NCBI RefSeq assembly: GCF_004919105.1
Contig: NZ_STGK01000011.1
Location: 124,001-188,000 of the forward strand
Length of the DNA stretch: 64,000 bases
Direction: 5' to 3'
DNA from: Nocardioides sp. GY 10113
GTDB lineage: Bacteria > Actinomycetota > Actinomycetes > Propionibacteriales > Nocardioidaceae
The position numbers and the translations under genes were made by a program. Of the stretch, positions 24,323-33,155 are shown piece after piece. The stretch's first letter is position 1; each line of letters begins with the position of its first letter. The notes beneath the pieces are model-generated. The model was not told the DNA's origin and ran no database searches. It worked only from the letters and a program-made list of their open reading frames with translations.

Positions 24323-24904
24323 ATGCGCCCCGTCGCCGTCTCCCCCACCCACGAGCGCCACATCGGGCCCAAGCTGCGCGCCGCGCGGACCGCGCTCGGG
24401 TACACGCTCGACCAGCTGGCGCAGGCGACCGGACTGACCAAGGGATTCCTCAGCCGGATCGAGCGCGACGAGACCTCCCCGAGCGTCGCCACGCTGCTCA
24501 CCCTGTGCGAGGTGATGAGCATCGACGTGGGCTCGCTCTTCTCCGTGCCCGAGGTCGCACTCGTCCGCGGCGCGGAGGCACCCGCGATCAACCTCGGCGG
24601 CAACGGGCTCTCCGAGCGACTGCTCACCCCCCGCGGCCAGTCCAAGGTCCAGCTCGTCCGGTCCACCATCGAGCCCGGGGGCAACGGCGGGGACGAGCTC
24701 TACACCGTCAACTGCGATTTCGAGGTGCTCCACGTGCTGTCCGGGAGCGTCGAGGTGCGCTTCCGCGACCGCAGCCACCGGCTGGAGGCGGGCGACGCCC
24801 TCACCTTCTCCGGCGGCGAGCCGCACACGTGGACCAACGCCAGCACCGACCCGGCCGAGGTGGTGTGGGTGCTCGTACCGGCCCCGTGGAGCGGCAGCGC
24901 CTGA
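24323..24904 (+). CDS. XRE-family regulator with C-terminal cupin domain
   Basis: A 193-residue regulator. The helix-turn-helix occupies about residues 12-66 (RAARTALGYTLDQLAQATGLTKGFLSRIERDETSPSVATL). A cupin barrel follows (about 105-190: CDFEVLHVLSGSVEVRFRDRSHRLEAGDALTFSGGEPHTWTN), which probably senses a small molecule. I chose ATG 24323, preceded by GAAGGGAC, over GTG 24287, which lies inside the operator. It diverges from the amino acid ABC operon and most likely controls it. XRE-cupin proteins often govern amine and amino acid catabolism (the PuuR type, for example). Confidence 0.92.
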   Translation: MRPVAVSPTHERHIGPKLRAARTALGYTLDQLAQATGLTKGFLSRIERDETSPSVATLLTLCEVMSIDVGSLFSVPEVALVRGAEAPAINLGGNGLSERLLTPRGQSKVQLVRSTIEPGGNGGDELYTVNCDFEVLHVLSGSVEVRFRDRSHRLEAGDALTFSGGEPHTWTNASTDPAEVVWVLVPAPWSGSA

Positions 24905-24945
24905 CGGGACGGACCGGGACCGGGACGCGGATCGACTCTCGGCGG

Positions 24946-25617
24946 TCAGCCGGCCGGGCGGGGGTCCAGCAGGGCCGCCAGCGCGGCGGCGTACATCCGG
25001 GACTTGATGGTGCCCAGCGTCCCACCGGCCTTGGCCGCGTTGGCCTGCGCCATCTCCATCGCAGCGGGGAGGACGTCCGCCTCCGCGGTCGCGTGGTCGA
25101 CCACGCCGCGCGCGACGGCGTCACCGCCGCCGTACCGGCGCCCGGTGACCATCGCCTCGTGGGCGGTCTGCGGGGTCAACCGGCTCTGGACCAGCGCACT
25201 CATCCCCGGGGAGAACGGGATGTCGATGTCGACCTCCGGCAAGCACCAGAAGCCGCGGTCCTCACGCATCACCCGGAAGTCGTGGCACAGCGCGAGCATG
25301 GCGCCGGCAGCGAAGGCGTGGCCGGGGATCGCGGCCACCGTCACCACCGGCAGCGATAGCAGGCGCGCGTACATCCGCTGCACGTCGCCGACGTAGGACT
25401 CGAACCGATCGGGATGAGCCCCGAGCCAGTCCAGGTCGAGCCCGTTGGAGTAGAACTTGCCGCCCGAGGCGGAGGTGACCAGCGCCCGCGGACCGGAGGC
25501 CCGCTCCACCTCGGTGAGGGCATCGGCGACCGCCGCCAACCAGTCCGGGTGGAAGCGGTTCTCGTCCTCGCCGAGGTCGAGGACGAAGACGTTGTCGGTG
25601 CGGTCGAGCGTGGGCAT
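24946..25617 (-). CDS. enoyl-CoA hydratase/isomerase family protein
   Basis: A 223-residue crotonase-fold protein. The CoA-oxyanion loop SNGLDLDWL is preceded by VTSASGGKFYSNG. The second oxyanion element GHAFAAGAMLALCHDFRVM and the region GFWCLPEVDIDIPFSPGM, where the catalytic Glu sits, are also present. It is shorter than classical hydratases (about 260) and ends soon after RMYAAALAALLD, which resembles the eukaryotic delta(3),delta(2)-enoyl-CoA isomerase-like proteins of plants and actinobacteria. ATG 25617 has GGAGGAG upstream. It converges on the XRE gene and is not part of its operon. Confidence 0.88.
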   Translation of the reverse strand: MPTLDRTDNVFVLDLGEDENRFHPDWLAAVADALTEVERASGPRALVTSASGGKFYSNGLDLDWLGAHPDRFESYVGDVQRMYARLLSLPVVTVAAIPGHAFAAGAMLALCHDFRVMREDRGFWCLPEVDIDIPFSPGMSALVQSRLTPQTAHEAMVTGRRYGGGDAVARGVVDHATAEADVLPAAMEMAQANAAKAGGTLGTIKSRMYAAALAALLDPRPAG

Positions 25618-25686
25618 GGCACTCCTCCGGGCGATGGCGGCGACCGGGTCAGGATGCCAGGCCGCCGACCACGGTCGGCGACACCC

Positions 25687-27429
25687 CTAGTTCCCGACCC
25701 CGGGGCGCGGCCGCCCGTCCGGATCGAACAGCGCGTCGTAGAGCCGTGGCGCCCAGGTCAGCTGGAGCGCGGTGAGCTCGGGGGCGGCCAGCCGGCGCAG
25801 CCGACCAGGGGGCCGCTCACGGTCGTGCTCGCCGGCCGCGAACTCCTCCGCGCGCTCCACCACGCGGCGCCGGCGACGCTGGTGGCCGGGGAGGACCCGG
25901 CTCACCGACCGCGGCACCGGCACGGGACGGCTCGGGCGCTTGGCCGAGATGACACCGCGCACCCCCGTGAGCTGGTCGCGCCCGGCTCCGTCGTACCAGG
26001 CATCGAGGGCGTCGGCACACGACACCATCGCGTCGAAGAGGTCGTGGGGATCCTCGGGCACCTCGTCGGGGTGGCAGCCGAGGTGCTCGGCGACCAGGGT
26101 CCGGAGCAGCACGCGGGGGAAGGAGTCGGCGGGCGCCGGGTCGCCCGCCGCGCCGCGCTCGTCGATCACGGCGCACGCGATCTCGCTGTCGCTGGTCCAC
26201 GACCGGCGGTTGAGGTTGTCCGAGCCGACGCTGGCCCAGCGGTGGTCGATGATGCAGGTCTTCGAGTGCACGTAGACCGGCATCCCGGCCTCGTTGGTCA
26301 GCCCGAACACGGCGACCCGGTCGCCGCCGGCCTCGAGGATCCTCTGCATCGCCAGGAAACGACCGTAGAGCTGCGGCACCTCGGCCGCGGCGCCCTCGCG
26401 GTCGGGCACCATCGGCAGCACGACGATCAGCCGCAGGTCCGGGTTGTCACGCAGCGCGCCCGCGAAGTGCTCACCGACCTCGGCGGACCACAGGTACTGA
26501 TCCTCGACATAGACCAGGCGCTCGGCCCGTGCGATCGCCTTGGTGTTGCCGAGCATCACCGACCGCTCCCCCTCGGGCGCGAAGTCGTAGGGCTTCGGAG
26601 CGATGACGGGGAAGGTCCTCATGATCTGCACGACCTCGTTGCCGCCGGGGCGCCGCGGCGGGGGCGGCGCCTGCGCGCCGAGCGGCGCGGGCACCAGCTC
26701 CTCGCGGTGCAGCAGGCTGGTCAGCAGCCGCCCGGGGTGCGCGGTCAGCGGAGTGCTGTCCTCCCAACGCTCACGGAACGTCGTCTCGACGTCGTGGACC
26801 GCCGGCCCCTGGATCGCCACCTGCACGTCGTGCCAGGCGGGGCGGGGGCCGTAGGCGCTTGCCATCTCCACCGGCTGCGCGTCGCCGCGGTGCCGGTCGT
26901 CGTCGCGCCGGCCGTGGCACAGGTCGATGCCGCCCACGTAGGCGATGTCGCGCGCGGGGTCGGACGCGTGACGGATCACCACGAACTTCTGGTGGTGCGA
27001 CCCGCGGGTGCGGACCCTCATGTCGCGCAGGCACTGGCCACCGGCCTCGCCGATCTCCTCGCCGAGATGGCGGTGCAGCTGGGAGTTGAAGCCGAGCCGG
27101 CGCCAGTGGGAGCGCCAGAGCAGCCCGCGGACGTCGACGCCGCGCCGCGCGGCATCGACCAGGGTGTCGTTGAGGGTGGACCGGGGGTCGTCGGTCAGTC
27201 GCTGGTCGGGGTCGCCCTGCCAGTCCGCGAAGTAGAACCGGTCGCCGGGGCCGAGGGCGCAGATCCGCTCGTGGAGCTCGGCGAAGTAGTCGCGTCCGTG
27301 GACCAGCGCACGGACGGAGTTGCCGCTGCTCCACGCCGTCCCGTCGCCCCGCACCGCGTCGATCACGGTGTGCGGGTTCTCCCGCTCCGCACTTATGAGG
27401 AACCACTGCGTCACATCCACGACGGCCAT
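25687..27429 (-). CDS. phospholipase D-like domain protein
   Basis: A 580-residue two-HKD phosphatidyl-transfer/phosphodiesterase enzyme, cytoplasmic as judged by the lack of a signal peptide. The first motif is RGSHHQKFVVIR followed by AYVGGIDLCHGR (about residues 170-205); an Arg stands where the HKD Asp is usual. The second is complete: HSKTCIIDHRWASVGSDNLNRRSW (about 390-415). The remainder resembles the plant/fungal PLD layout, including LVYVEDQYLWSAEVGEHF. Start ATG 27429. It converges on nothing and is followed by the ECH gene on the same strand after 69 bp. Likely action: hydrolysis or transesterification of phospholipids. Confidence 0.9.
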   Translation of the reverse strand: MAVVDVTQWFLISAERENPHTVIDAVRGDGTAWSSGNSVRALVHGRDYFAELHERICALGPGDRFYFADWQGDPDQRLTDDPRSTLNDTLVDAARRGVDVRGLLWRSHWRRLGFNSQLHRHLGEEIGEAGGQCLRDMRVRTRGSHHQKFVVIRHASDPARDIAYVGGIDLCHGRRDDDRHRGDAQPVEMASAYGPRPAWHDVQVAIQGPAVHDVETTFRERWEDSTPLTAHPGRLLTSLLHREELVPAPLGAQAPPPPRRPGGNEVVQIMRTFPVIAPKPYDFAPEGERSVMLGNTKAIARAERLVYVEDQYLWSAEVGEHFAGALRDNPDLRLIVVLPMVPDREGAAAEVPQLYGRFLAMQRILEAGGDRVAVFGLTNEAGMPVYVHSKTCIIDHRWASVGSDNLNRRSWTSDSEIACAVIDERGAAGDPAPADSFPRVLLRTLVAEHLGCHPDEVPEDPHDLFDAMVSCADALDAWYDGAGRDQLTGVRGVISAKRPSRPVPVPRSVSRVLPGHQRRRRRVVERAEEFAAGEHDRERPPGRLRRLAAPELTALQLTWAPRLYDALFDPDGRPRPGVGN

Positions 27430-27486
27430 TCTGCTCAGCCTCGACCCGCTGCACACCGTCACGGGCTGGAAAGGTTCGCCCGCAGG

Positions 27487-28314
27487 TCAGACGCGGGCGT
27501 ACCGGGCGCGCGCGAACGAGTAGACGCCGTACGCCGCCAACCCGAACGCGATCACGATCAGGACCACCACGCCGGCGGGCAGGTCGCGCAGCGACTTCAG
27601 CGCCCCGTCGAGCCCGGTGGCCTCGCCGGCCTTCTGCCGCACGGCCGCGACCACGAACAGGACGCCGACCGCGCCGAGCGAGATGCCCTTCGCGACGTAC
27701 CCGATCCGTCCGGCGACGACCGCCCAGCCGCCCGGGTGCTCCTCGAGGTCGTCGAGGAAGCCCCGCGTCCACCCCTTGTAGACGTGATAGGCGCCGATGC
27801 CGGCCACGATCACCCCGAGCAGTCCGACCAGCACCTGGCCCGCGGGGGCGTCCATCAGCGTGCGGGTGAAGTCCTTGGTCTGCTGGTTGCTGGAGGTGTG
27901 CCCGCCGAGCGCGAAGGTGAGGGTCGTCCACGCCAGCGCGCCGTACATCACCGCCTTGCCGCCGGCCTTCGCCTTGTCGGTCAGCTCCTCACCGGTGACG
28001 ACCTCGGTGAGCTGCCAGAGCGCGAGCAGGCCGAAGCCGACCGCCAGCAACCACAGCAGGACCTCCCCGAACGGCTGCCGGGACAGCGTCGCGACGGCGC
28101 CCGACTGGCTCGCCTGCGCTCCCGAGCCCATGGTCACCTGGACCGTGAGCCACGCCAGCACCAGGTGCAGCACGCCGCTCGCGGCGAACCCCGCACGCGC
28201 GCCCCACTCGACGACCGGATGGTCGTTCGCACGGGCGACCGCTCCCTTGGCGGAGCCGCTCGCGCCTGCCGCGCCTGACCCTGACCTGTGCTGACCCGTC
28301 GACGTCTGCCTCAC
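27487..28314 (-). CDS. DUF1206 membrane protein
   Basis: A 275-residue integral membrane protein with six predicted helices in three similar pairs, the DUF1206 architecture. Examples are EWGARAGFAASGVLHLVLAWLTVQV, GKAVMYGALAWTTLTFALGG and AGRIGYVAKGISLGAVGVLFVVAAV; each pair opens with a (A)R-GY/F motif. A Ser/Gly/Ala-rich cytoplasmic head precedes them. Start GTG 28314. The function of the family is unknown. It lies 57 bp upstream of the PLD gene on the same strand. Confidence 0.88.
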   Translation of the reverse strand: MRQTSTGQHRSGSGAAGASGSAKGAVARANDHPVVEWGARAGFAASGVLHLVLAWLTVQVTMGSGAQASQSGAVATLSRQPFGEVLLWLLAVGFGLLALWQLTEVVTGEELTDKAKAGGKAVMYGALAWTTLTFALGGHTSSNQQTKDFTRTLMDAPAGQVLVGLLGVIVAGIGAYHVYKGWTRGFLDDLEEHPGGWAVVAGRIGYVAKGISLGAVGVLFVVAAVRQKAGEATGLDGALKSLRDLPAGVVVLIVIAFGLAAYGVYSFARARYARV

Positions 28315-28452
28315 GTGAGGAGGTCTACCCGTTTCCGGCCGCTGCTACGCCTCGGCCGTCGAAGGAGCCGCCGCCCGACACCGCGGGGCGGTCCTCCGCC
28401 GAAGGCGCTCGGCAAGGTCCCCGGCTCCGCCGCGGGTCGGCCGGCCCGGCGA

Positions 28453-28487
28453 GGTCGGTCGGGTCGGTCGGTCGGGTCGGTCGGTCG
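28453..28487. repeat. GGTCG microsatellite-like stretch
   Basis: Seven or more GGTCG/GGTCGG units in a row in the 242-bp gap between two minus-strand genes. Nothing else is recognisable in this gap. Expansion or contraction by slippage is likely. Confidence 0.75.
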
Positions 28488-28556
28488 CGCGGCGTGATGG
28501 GCAGGTCTGCCCAGCGGTACGACGGCGCACCAGCAGCACCGCCGCCACAGCGTCGG

Positions 28557-29114
28557 TCACCTACCCCGCTCTCCCACCCGGTAGGAGGGCGCGAGCCGGC
28601 CCGAACCCCACCACGCGCCGCCGTCGTCGCTCCAGTGGTCCATCGGGTCGACATCCGGGTGCTCGGTGACCTCACGGAGCAGCTCAGTGCCCGAGTGGGC
28701 GTTGCCGGAGGTCGCGGCGGCCAGGAGCGCCTCCTCGCCCTGGTCGGGCGTGAAGCCGGGCGGCACCACCAGGACGTGGAGCAGGGTCCGGTCCGAGGTC
28801 GTCAGATGGATCAGGTGCGTGTCGTCGCGGGGGAAAGCGCCGACCTTGACCGACCGCCCCCCGACCCGGACGACGCGCGGCACCGCGTCCCAGTCGGGCG
28901 GTGACACCAACGCGCGCACCACGCGACCGAGGGTCCGCGGGAAGTGATCGACGAGGTCGGCCAGCTCCACCGCCAGGTCGCGGCTCTGGGGCCACCACCC
29001 GCCGTCCAGGTGGTTGCCGTCCGCGGTGCGGGCCATCCGGAGCCGCAGCGGGGATCGGCTCGCCGCGATCGGCTCGGCGACGGCGACGAGGTGAGGACCG
29101 TTCGACGTCGCCAT
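28557..29114 (-). CDS. DUF5994 family protein
   Basis: A 185-residue soluble protein. The family core GNHLDGGWWPQSRDLAVELADLVDHFP is clear, followed by RTLGRVVRALVSPPDWDAVPRVVRVGGRSVKVGAF and HLIHLTTSDRTLLHVLVVPPG. The start is ATG 29114 after a GAGAGGCGGG stretch. DUF5994 is an actinobacterial family of unknown function, often near stress or cell-surface genes. Its last residues WWGSGRLAPSYRVGERGR are charged. No operon partner is evident. Confidence 0.82.
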   Translation of the reverse strand: MATSNGPHLVAVAEPIAASRSPLRLRMARTADGNHLDGGWWPQSRDLAVELADLVDHFPRTLGRVVRALVSPPDWDAVPRVVRVGGRSVKVGAFPRDDTHLIHLTTSDRTLLHVLVVPPGFTPDQGEEALLAAATSGNAHSGTELLREVTEHPDVDPMDHWSDDGGAWWGSGRLAPSYRVGERGR

Positions 29115-29227
29115 GGCGGCCCGCCTCTCGACCGGCACGGGACGTCCGGGATGGAGGCCACATCTTCGGTCGGTCCCCCTGAGCCTACTCCGACGGAGCA
29201 AGGGTCCCGGCGGCCCGCCGCGAGACG

Positions 29228-30760
29228 TCAGAGGCGGCTGGCGAGCCGGTGGTACGCCGCGTTCCAGCGCAGCTCGCGCTGGAACGACCGGGGCGTGGTG
29301 TCGGCGTCGATCACCACGATCTCGGTCCCGGTCATCTCCGCGAAGTCCTCCAGCACCTCCACCCCGATCGCCTTCGACAGCACGGTGTGGTGCGGGGCGC
29401 CGGCCATCAGCCAGGACTCCGCCGAGGTGGACAGGCTCGGGCGGGGCTGCCAGACGGCGCACGCGACGGGGAGCATCGGGAGCGCCGCGTCGGGCTCGAC
29501 GACGTCGACCTCGTTGACCGTCAGCCGGAACCGGTCGCCGAGGTCGGACAGACCGGCGACGACGGCCGGGCCGGGGTCGGCGGTGAACCGGAGCCGGACC
29601 GGGTCCTCGCGACCGCCGATCGCCAGCGGGTGGATCTCCAGCGACGGGCGGGCCGAGGTGATCGTCGGGCACACCTCGAGCATGTGGGCGCCGAGGATCT
29701 TCTCCTCGCCGGGCACCAGGTGGTACGTGTAGTCCTCCATGAACGAGGTCCCGCCCGGCAGCCCGGCGGCCATCACCTTCGTGGCGCGCAGCAGGACCGA
29801 CGTCTTCCAGTCCCCCTCGCCGCCGAAGCCGTAGCCGTCGGCCATCAGCCGCTGCACCGCGAGTCCCGGCAGCTGGCGCAGACCTCCGAGGTCCTCGAAG
29901 TTGGTGGTGAAGGCGCCGAAGCCGCCGTCGGCCAGGAAGGCGCGCAGCCCCAGCTCGATCCGGGCGCCGTAGCGCAGCGACTCGTGCCGGTCGCCGCCGG
30001 GCAGCAGCTCGACCGCGACCGAGTAGGTGTCGGCGTACTCGTCGACGAGCTTGTCGATGTCGGCGTCGGCGACCTGGTCGACGACCGCGACCAGGTCGTT
30101 GACGCCGTAGGTGTTGACCGAGACGCCGAACCGCAGCTGGGCCTCGACCTTGTCCCCCTCGGTGACGGCGACGTCGCGCATGTTGTCGCCGAAGCGGGCC
30201 AGCCGGAGACTCCGCAGCTCCTGCCGGCCGAGGCACGCCCGAGCCCACTGGCCGATCCGCGCCGTGACCACGGGCGACTCGACGTGGCCGGCGACGGTCT
30301 TGCGCGGCACGCCGATCCGGGACTGGATGTAGCCGAACTCCCGGTCGCCGTGGGCGGCCTGGTTGAGGTTCATGAAGTCCATGTCGATGGTCGCCCACGG
30401 CAGCGCCGCGTCGGCCTGGGTGTGCAGGTGCAGCAACGGCTCCTGCAGCGCGTCCAGCCCGGCGATCCACATCTTCGCGGGCGAGAACGTGTGCATCCAC
30501 GCGATCACGCCGACGCACTCCGGGGCGCTGTTCGCGGCGAGCATCTGGCGGTGGATCGAGGCCGCGTCGAGCAGCACGGGCTGCCACACCACCCGCACGG
30601 GCAGCCCCGGCGTCGCGGCCAGCCGGTCGGCGATCGCTCGCGACTGGGCGGCGACCTGATCGAGGGTCTCGGGGCCGTAGAGGGACTGGCTGCCGGTGAG
30701 GAACCAGACCTCGGGCACACCGGTGGATCCGGCGGTGGACGTGGCCGACAGGGTGGTCAT
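29228..30760 (-). CDS. araA: L-arabinose isomerase
   Basis: A 510-residue enzyme converting L-arabinose to L-ribulose, Mn(II)-dependent. The length and conserved blocks fit: [16 protein letters not shown] at the N-terminus, [53 protein letters not shown] (a metal Glu), [12 protein letters not shown] (second metal Glu region), [10 protein letters not shown] (metal His) and [11 protein letters not shown] (metal His). ATG 30760. It is the last gene of the arabinose operon (araB-araD-araA), 33 bp behind araD. Confidence 0.97.
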   Translation of the reverse strand: MTTLSATSTAGSTGVPEVWFLTGSQSLYGPETLDQVAAQSRAIADRLAATPGLPVRVVWQPVLLDAASIHRQMLAANSAPECVGVIAWMHTFSPAKMWIAGLDALQEPLLHLHTQADAALPWATIDMDFMNLNQAAHGDREFGYIQSRIGVPRKTVAGHVESPVVTARIGQWARACLGRQELRSLRLARFGDNMRDVAVTEGDKVEAQLRFGVSVNTYGVNDLVAVVDQVADADIDKLVDEYADTYSVAVELLPGGDRHESLRYGARIELGLRAFLADGGFGAFTTNFEDLGGLRQLPGLAVQRLMADGYGFGGEGDWKTSVLLRATKVMAAGLPGGTSFMEDYTYHLVPGEEKILGAHMLEVCPTITSARPSLEIHPLAIGGREDPVRLRFTADPGPAVVAGLSDLGDRFRLTVNEVDVVEPDAALPMLPVACAVWQPRPSLSTSAESWLMAGAPHHTVLSKAIGVEVLEDFAEMTGTEIVVIDADTTPRSFQRELRWNAAYHRLASRL

Positions 30761-30793
30761 GTCAGGGAACTCCGTTCGGGGGGACCGCGCTGC

Positions 30794-31483
30794 TCAGCGC
30801 TGGCCGTAGACGTTCTGGTAGCGGTCGTAGAGGGAGTCGATATGGTGCGCGGCGACCGGGACCGGCGTGCCGAGCTGGCGGGAGATGTGGACGGTCCGCG
30901 CGACGTCCTCGCACATCACGGCCGCCTTCACCGCCGCCCTGGCGGTGGGGCCGATGGTGAAGACGCCGTGGTTCTGCATCAGCACGGCCGGAGAGCGGCT
31001 CCCCCGCAGCGTCTCCACGATGCCGCGGCCGATCGAGTCGTCGCCGATGATCGCGAACGGCCCGACCGGTATCTCGCCGCCGAACTCGTCGGCCCCCATG
31101 GTGAGGACGCACGGCACGGGCTCGGCGCGCGCGGCCCAGGCCGTGGCGTACGTCGAGTGCGTGTGCACGACGCCGCCGACGTGCGGCAGGTGGCGGTAGA
31201 CGTAGGCCTGCGCCTCGGTGTCGGAGGACGGCGCGTGCTCGCCCTCGACGACGCGACCGTCGAGGTCGCAGACCACCATGTTCTCCGGGGACAGCTCGTC
31301 GTAGGAGACGCCACTCGGCTTGATCACCAGCAGGTCGTGGCCGGGGACGCGTGCCGAGACGTTGCCGGCGGTCCACACCACCAGCCGGTAGCGGGTGAGC
31401 TCGGCGTGCAGCGCGCAGACCTCGCGGCGCAGGGCGGCGATGGTCTCCGCGACGTCGGCCACCGCGGTGGTGGGCGCGGTCAT
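30794..31483 (-). CDS. araD: L-ribulose-5-phosphate 4-epimerase
   Basis: A 229-residue class II aldolase-family epimerase making D-xylulose-5-phosphate. Zn ligands are seen in VVHTHSTYATAWA (His-x-His) and LMQNHGVFTIG (third His). Substrate residues lie in WTAGNVSARV and IKPSGVSYDELS; the C-terminal residues TVHISRQLG and DRYQNVYGQR complete the fold. ATG 31483 follows the araB stop by two bases, with AAGGAGG overlapping the araB end. Confidence 0.97.
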   Translation of the reverse strand: MTAPTTAVADVAETIAALRREVCALHAELTRYRLVVWTAGNVSARVPGHDLLVIKPSGVSYDELSPENMVVCDLDGRVVEGEHAPSSDTEAQAYVYRHLPHVGGVVHTHSTYATAWAARAEPVPCVLTMGADEFGGEIPVGPFAIIGDDSIGRGIVETLRGSRSPAVLMQNHGVFTIGPTARAAVKAAVMCEDVARTVHISRQLGTPVPVAAHHIDSLYDRYQNVYGQR

Positions 31484-31485
31484 GG

Positions 31486-33150
31486 TCAGGCCTCCTTGCT
31501 CGCCACGGCGGCACGACGCAGCGCCTTGAGCGTGCGCATCGCGGTGGAGTGCCGCCCGAACTGGTCGTGGAGCTCGAGGTAGATCGCGAACAGCCGGTCG
31601 TAGGCCTGCGCGCGGGCCTCGTCGGGGACGTAGACCGCCGTGCGGACCTTGCCCATCGCCTTCGCCGCGGTCGGCACGTCCGGGTAGCAGCCGGCCGCCA
31701 CCGCGGCGTGGATCGCGGAGCCGAGCGCGGGCCCCTGCTCGGAGTCGATGACCGACAGCGGCAGGCGGGTGACGTCGGCGTAGATCTGCATCAGCAGCGG
31801 GTTCCTGGCCAGGCCGCCGGCGACGATGAGCTCCTCGACCGGTACGCCGCTGTCGCGGAACGTCTCGACGATCACCCGCGTCCCGAAGGCGGTCGCCTCC
31901 AGCAGCGCCCGGTAGACGTCCTCGGGCCGGGTGGCCAGCGTCTGGCCGATCACCAGCCCGGAGAGCTCGTGGTCGACGAGCACCGAGCGGTTGCCGCTGT
32001 GCCAGTCGAGCGCGACCAGGCCGTGCTCCCCCACCGCCTGACGGGTGGCGAGCCGGGTCAGGTGCTCGTGGACCGACTCGCCGGCCGCTCCGGCCGCATC
32101 GGCGCACCAGCCGGGCACGCCGTTCGCGACGTACCACCCGAAGATGTCGCCGACGCCGCTCTGCCCGGCCTCGTAGCCCCACGAGCCGGCGACGATGCCG
32201 CCGTCGACCACCCCGCACATGCCGGGCACCTCGCGCAGCACCTCGGCGCTCATCACGTGGCACGTCGAGGTGCCCATGATGGCGACCATCTGGCCCGGCC
32301 GCACCGCCTGGGCGGCGGGCGCGGTGACGTGCGCGTCGATGTTGCCGACGGCGACGGCGATCCCCTCCGGGAGCCCGGTCCAACCGGCGGCCTCCGCGGT
32401 CAGTCGACCCGCTCGCTCACCCAGCTGCCCGATCCGGTGGGCGACCTTCTCCTCGACGAACGACCCGAATCCGGGGGCGAGCGCCTCGAGGTAGTCGCGA
32501 TCGGGGTAGTGGCCGTCCTGGTAGATGCCCTTGTACCCGGCGGTGCAGGCGTTGCGGACGTACTCCCCGCACAGCTGCCAGACGATCCAGTCCGCCGCCT
32601 CGACCCACCGGTCCATCAGGTGGTAGAGCTCGGGGTCCTCCTCGAAGAGCTGCAGTCCCTTGGCGAACTCCCACTCCGAGGAGATCAGGCCGCCGTAGCG
32701 GGGCAGCCAGGCCTCGCCGCGGTCGGCGGCCAGCCGGTTGATCCGGTCGGCCTGGGGCTGCGCCGCGTGGTGCTTCCACAGCTTCACGTAGGCGTGCGGC
32801 CGGTCCGCGTGGCCGGCCTCGTCGAGCGGGGTGCCGTCGGCCAGGCACGGCACCATCGTGCAGGCGGTGAAGTCGGTCGCGATCCCGACCACCTCGGCCG
32901 GGTCGATGCCGGCCTGGGCGACCGCCGCCGGGACCGCGGTCCGCAGCACCTCGCGGTAGTCCTCGGGCACCTGCAGCGCCCACTCGGGCGGGAGGCCGCG
33001 GCCCGACGGCAGGTGGGTGTCGAGCACCGCGTGCGGGTACTCGTGCACGGCCGTGCCGAGCTCGGCGCCGTCGGCGACCCGGACCACCACCGCCCGTCCC
33101 GAGAGGGTGCCGAAGTCGACCCCCACCACGTACTGCTCCGGTTCCGACAT
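31486..33150 (-). CDS. araB: ribulokinase
   Basis: A 554-residue FGGY-family kinase phosphorylating L-ribulose. The N-terminal phosphate loop is VGVDFGTLSGRAVVV, the catalytic region VVGIATDFTACTMVP, and the ATP site MVAIMGTSTCHVM and VAGGLARNPLLMQIYADV. The length matches the family. ATG 33150 lies five bases after the LacI regulator stop, with AGGAAGAGGAAG as ribosome site. It is the first of the three catabolic genes. Confidence 0.97.
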   Translation of the reverse strand: MSEPEQYVVGVDFGTLSGRAVVVRVADGAELGTAVHEYPHAVLDTHLPSGRGLPPEWALQVPEDYREVLRTAVPAAVAQAGIDPAEVVGIATDFTACTMVPCLADGTPLDEAGHADRPHAYVKLWKHHAAQPQADRINRLAADRGEAWLPRYGGLISSEWEFAKGLQLFEEDPELYHLMDRWVEAADWIVWQLCGEYVRNACTAGYKGIYQDGHYPDRDYLEALAPGFGSFVEEKVAHRIGQLGERAGRLTAEAAGWTGLPEGIAVAVGNIDAHVTAPAAQAVRPGQMVAIMGTSTCHVMSAEVLREVPGMCGVVDGGIVAGSWGYEAGQSGVGDIFGWYVANGVPGWCADAAGAAGESVHEHLTRLATRQAVGEHGLVALDWHSGNRSVLVDHELSGLVIGQTLATRPEDVYRALLEATAFGTRVIVETFRDSGVPVEELIVAGGLARNPLLMQIYADVTRLPLSVIDSEQGPALGSAIHAAVAAGCYPDVPTAAKAMGKVRTAVYVPDEARAQAYDRLFAIYLELHDQFGRHSTAMRTLKALRRAAVASKEA

Positions 33151-33155
33151 CGGTG

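Noticed and set aside
25414..28278. Long plus-strand frame opposite PLD and DUF1206 genes
   Set aside because: Composition is that of a complementary-strand shadow; the minus-strand proteins have recognisable domains.
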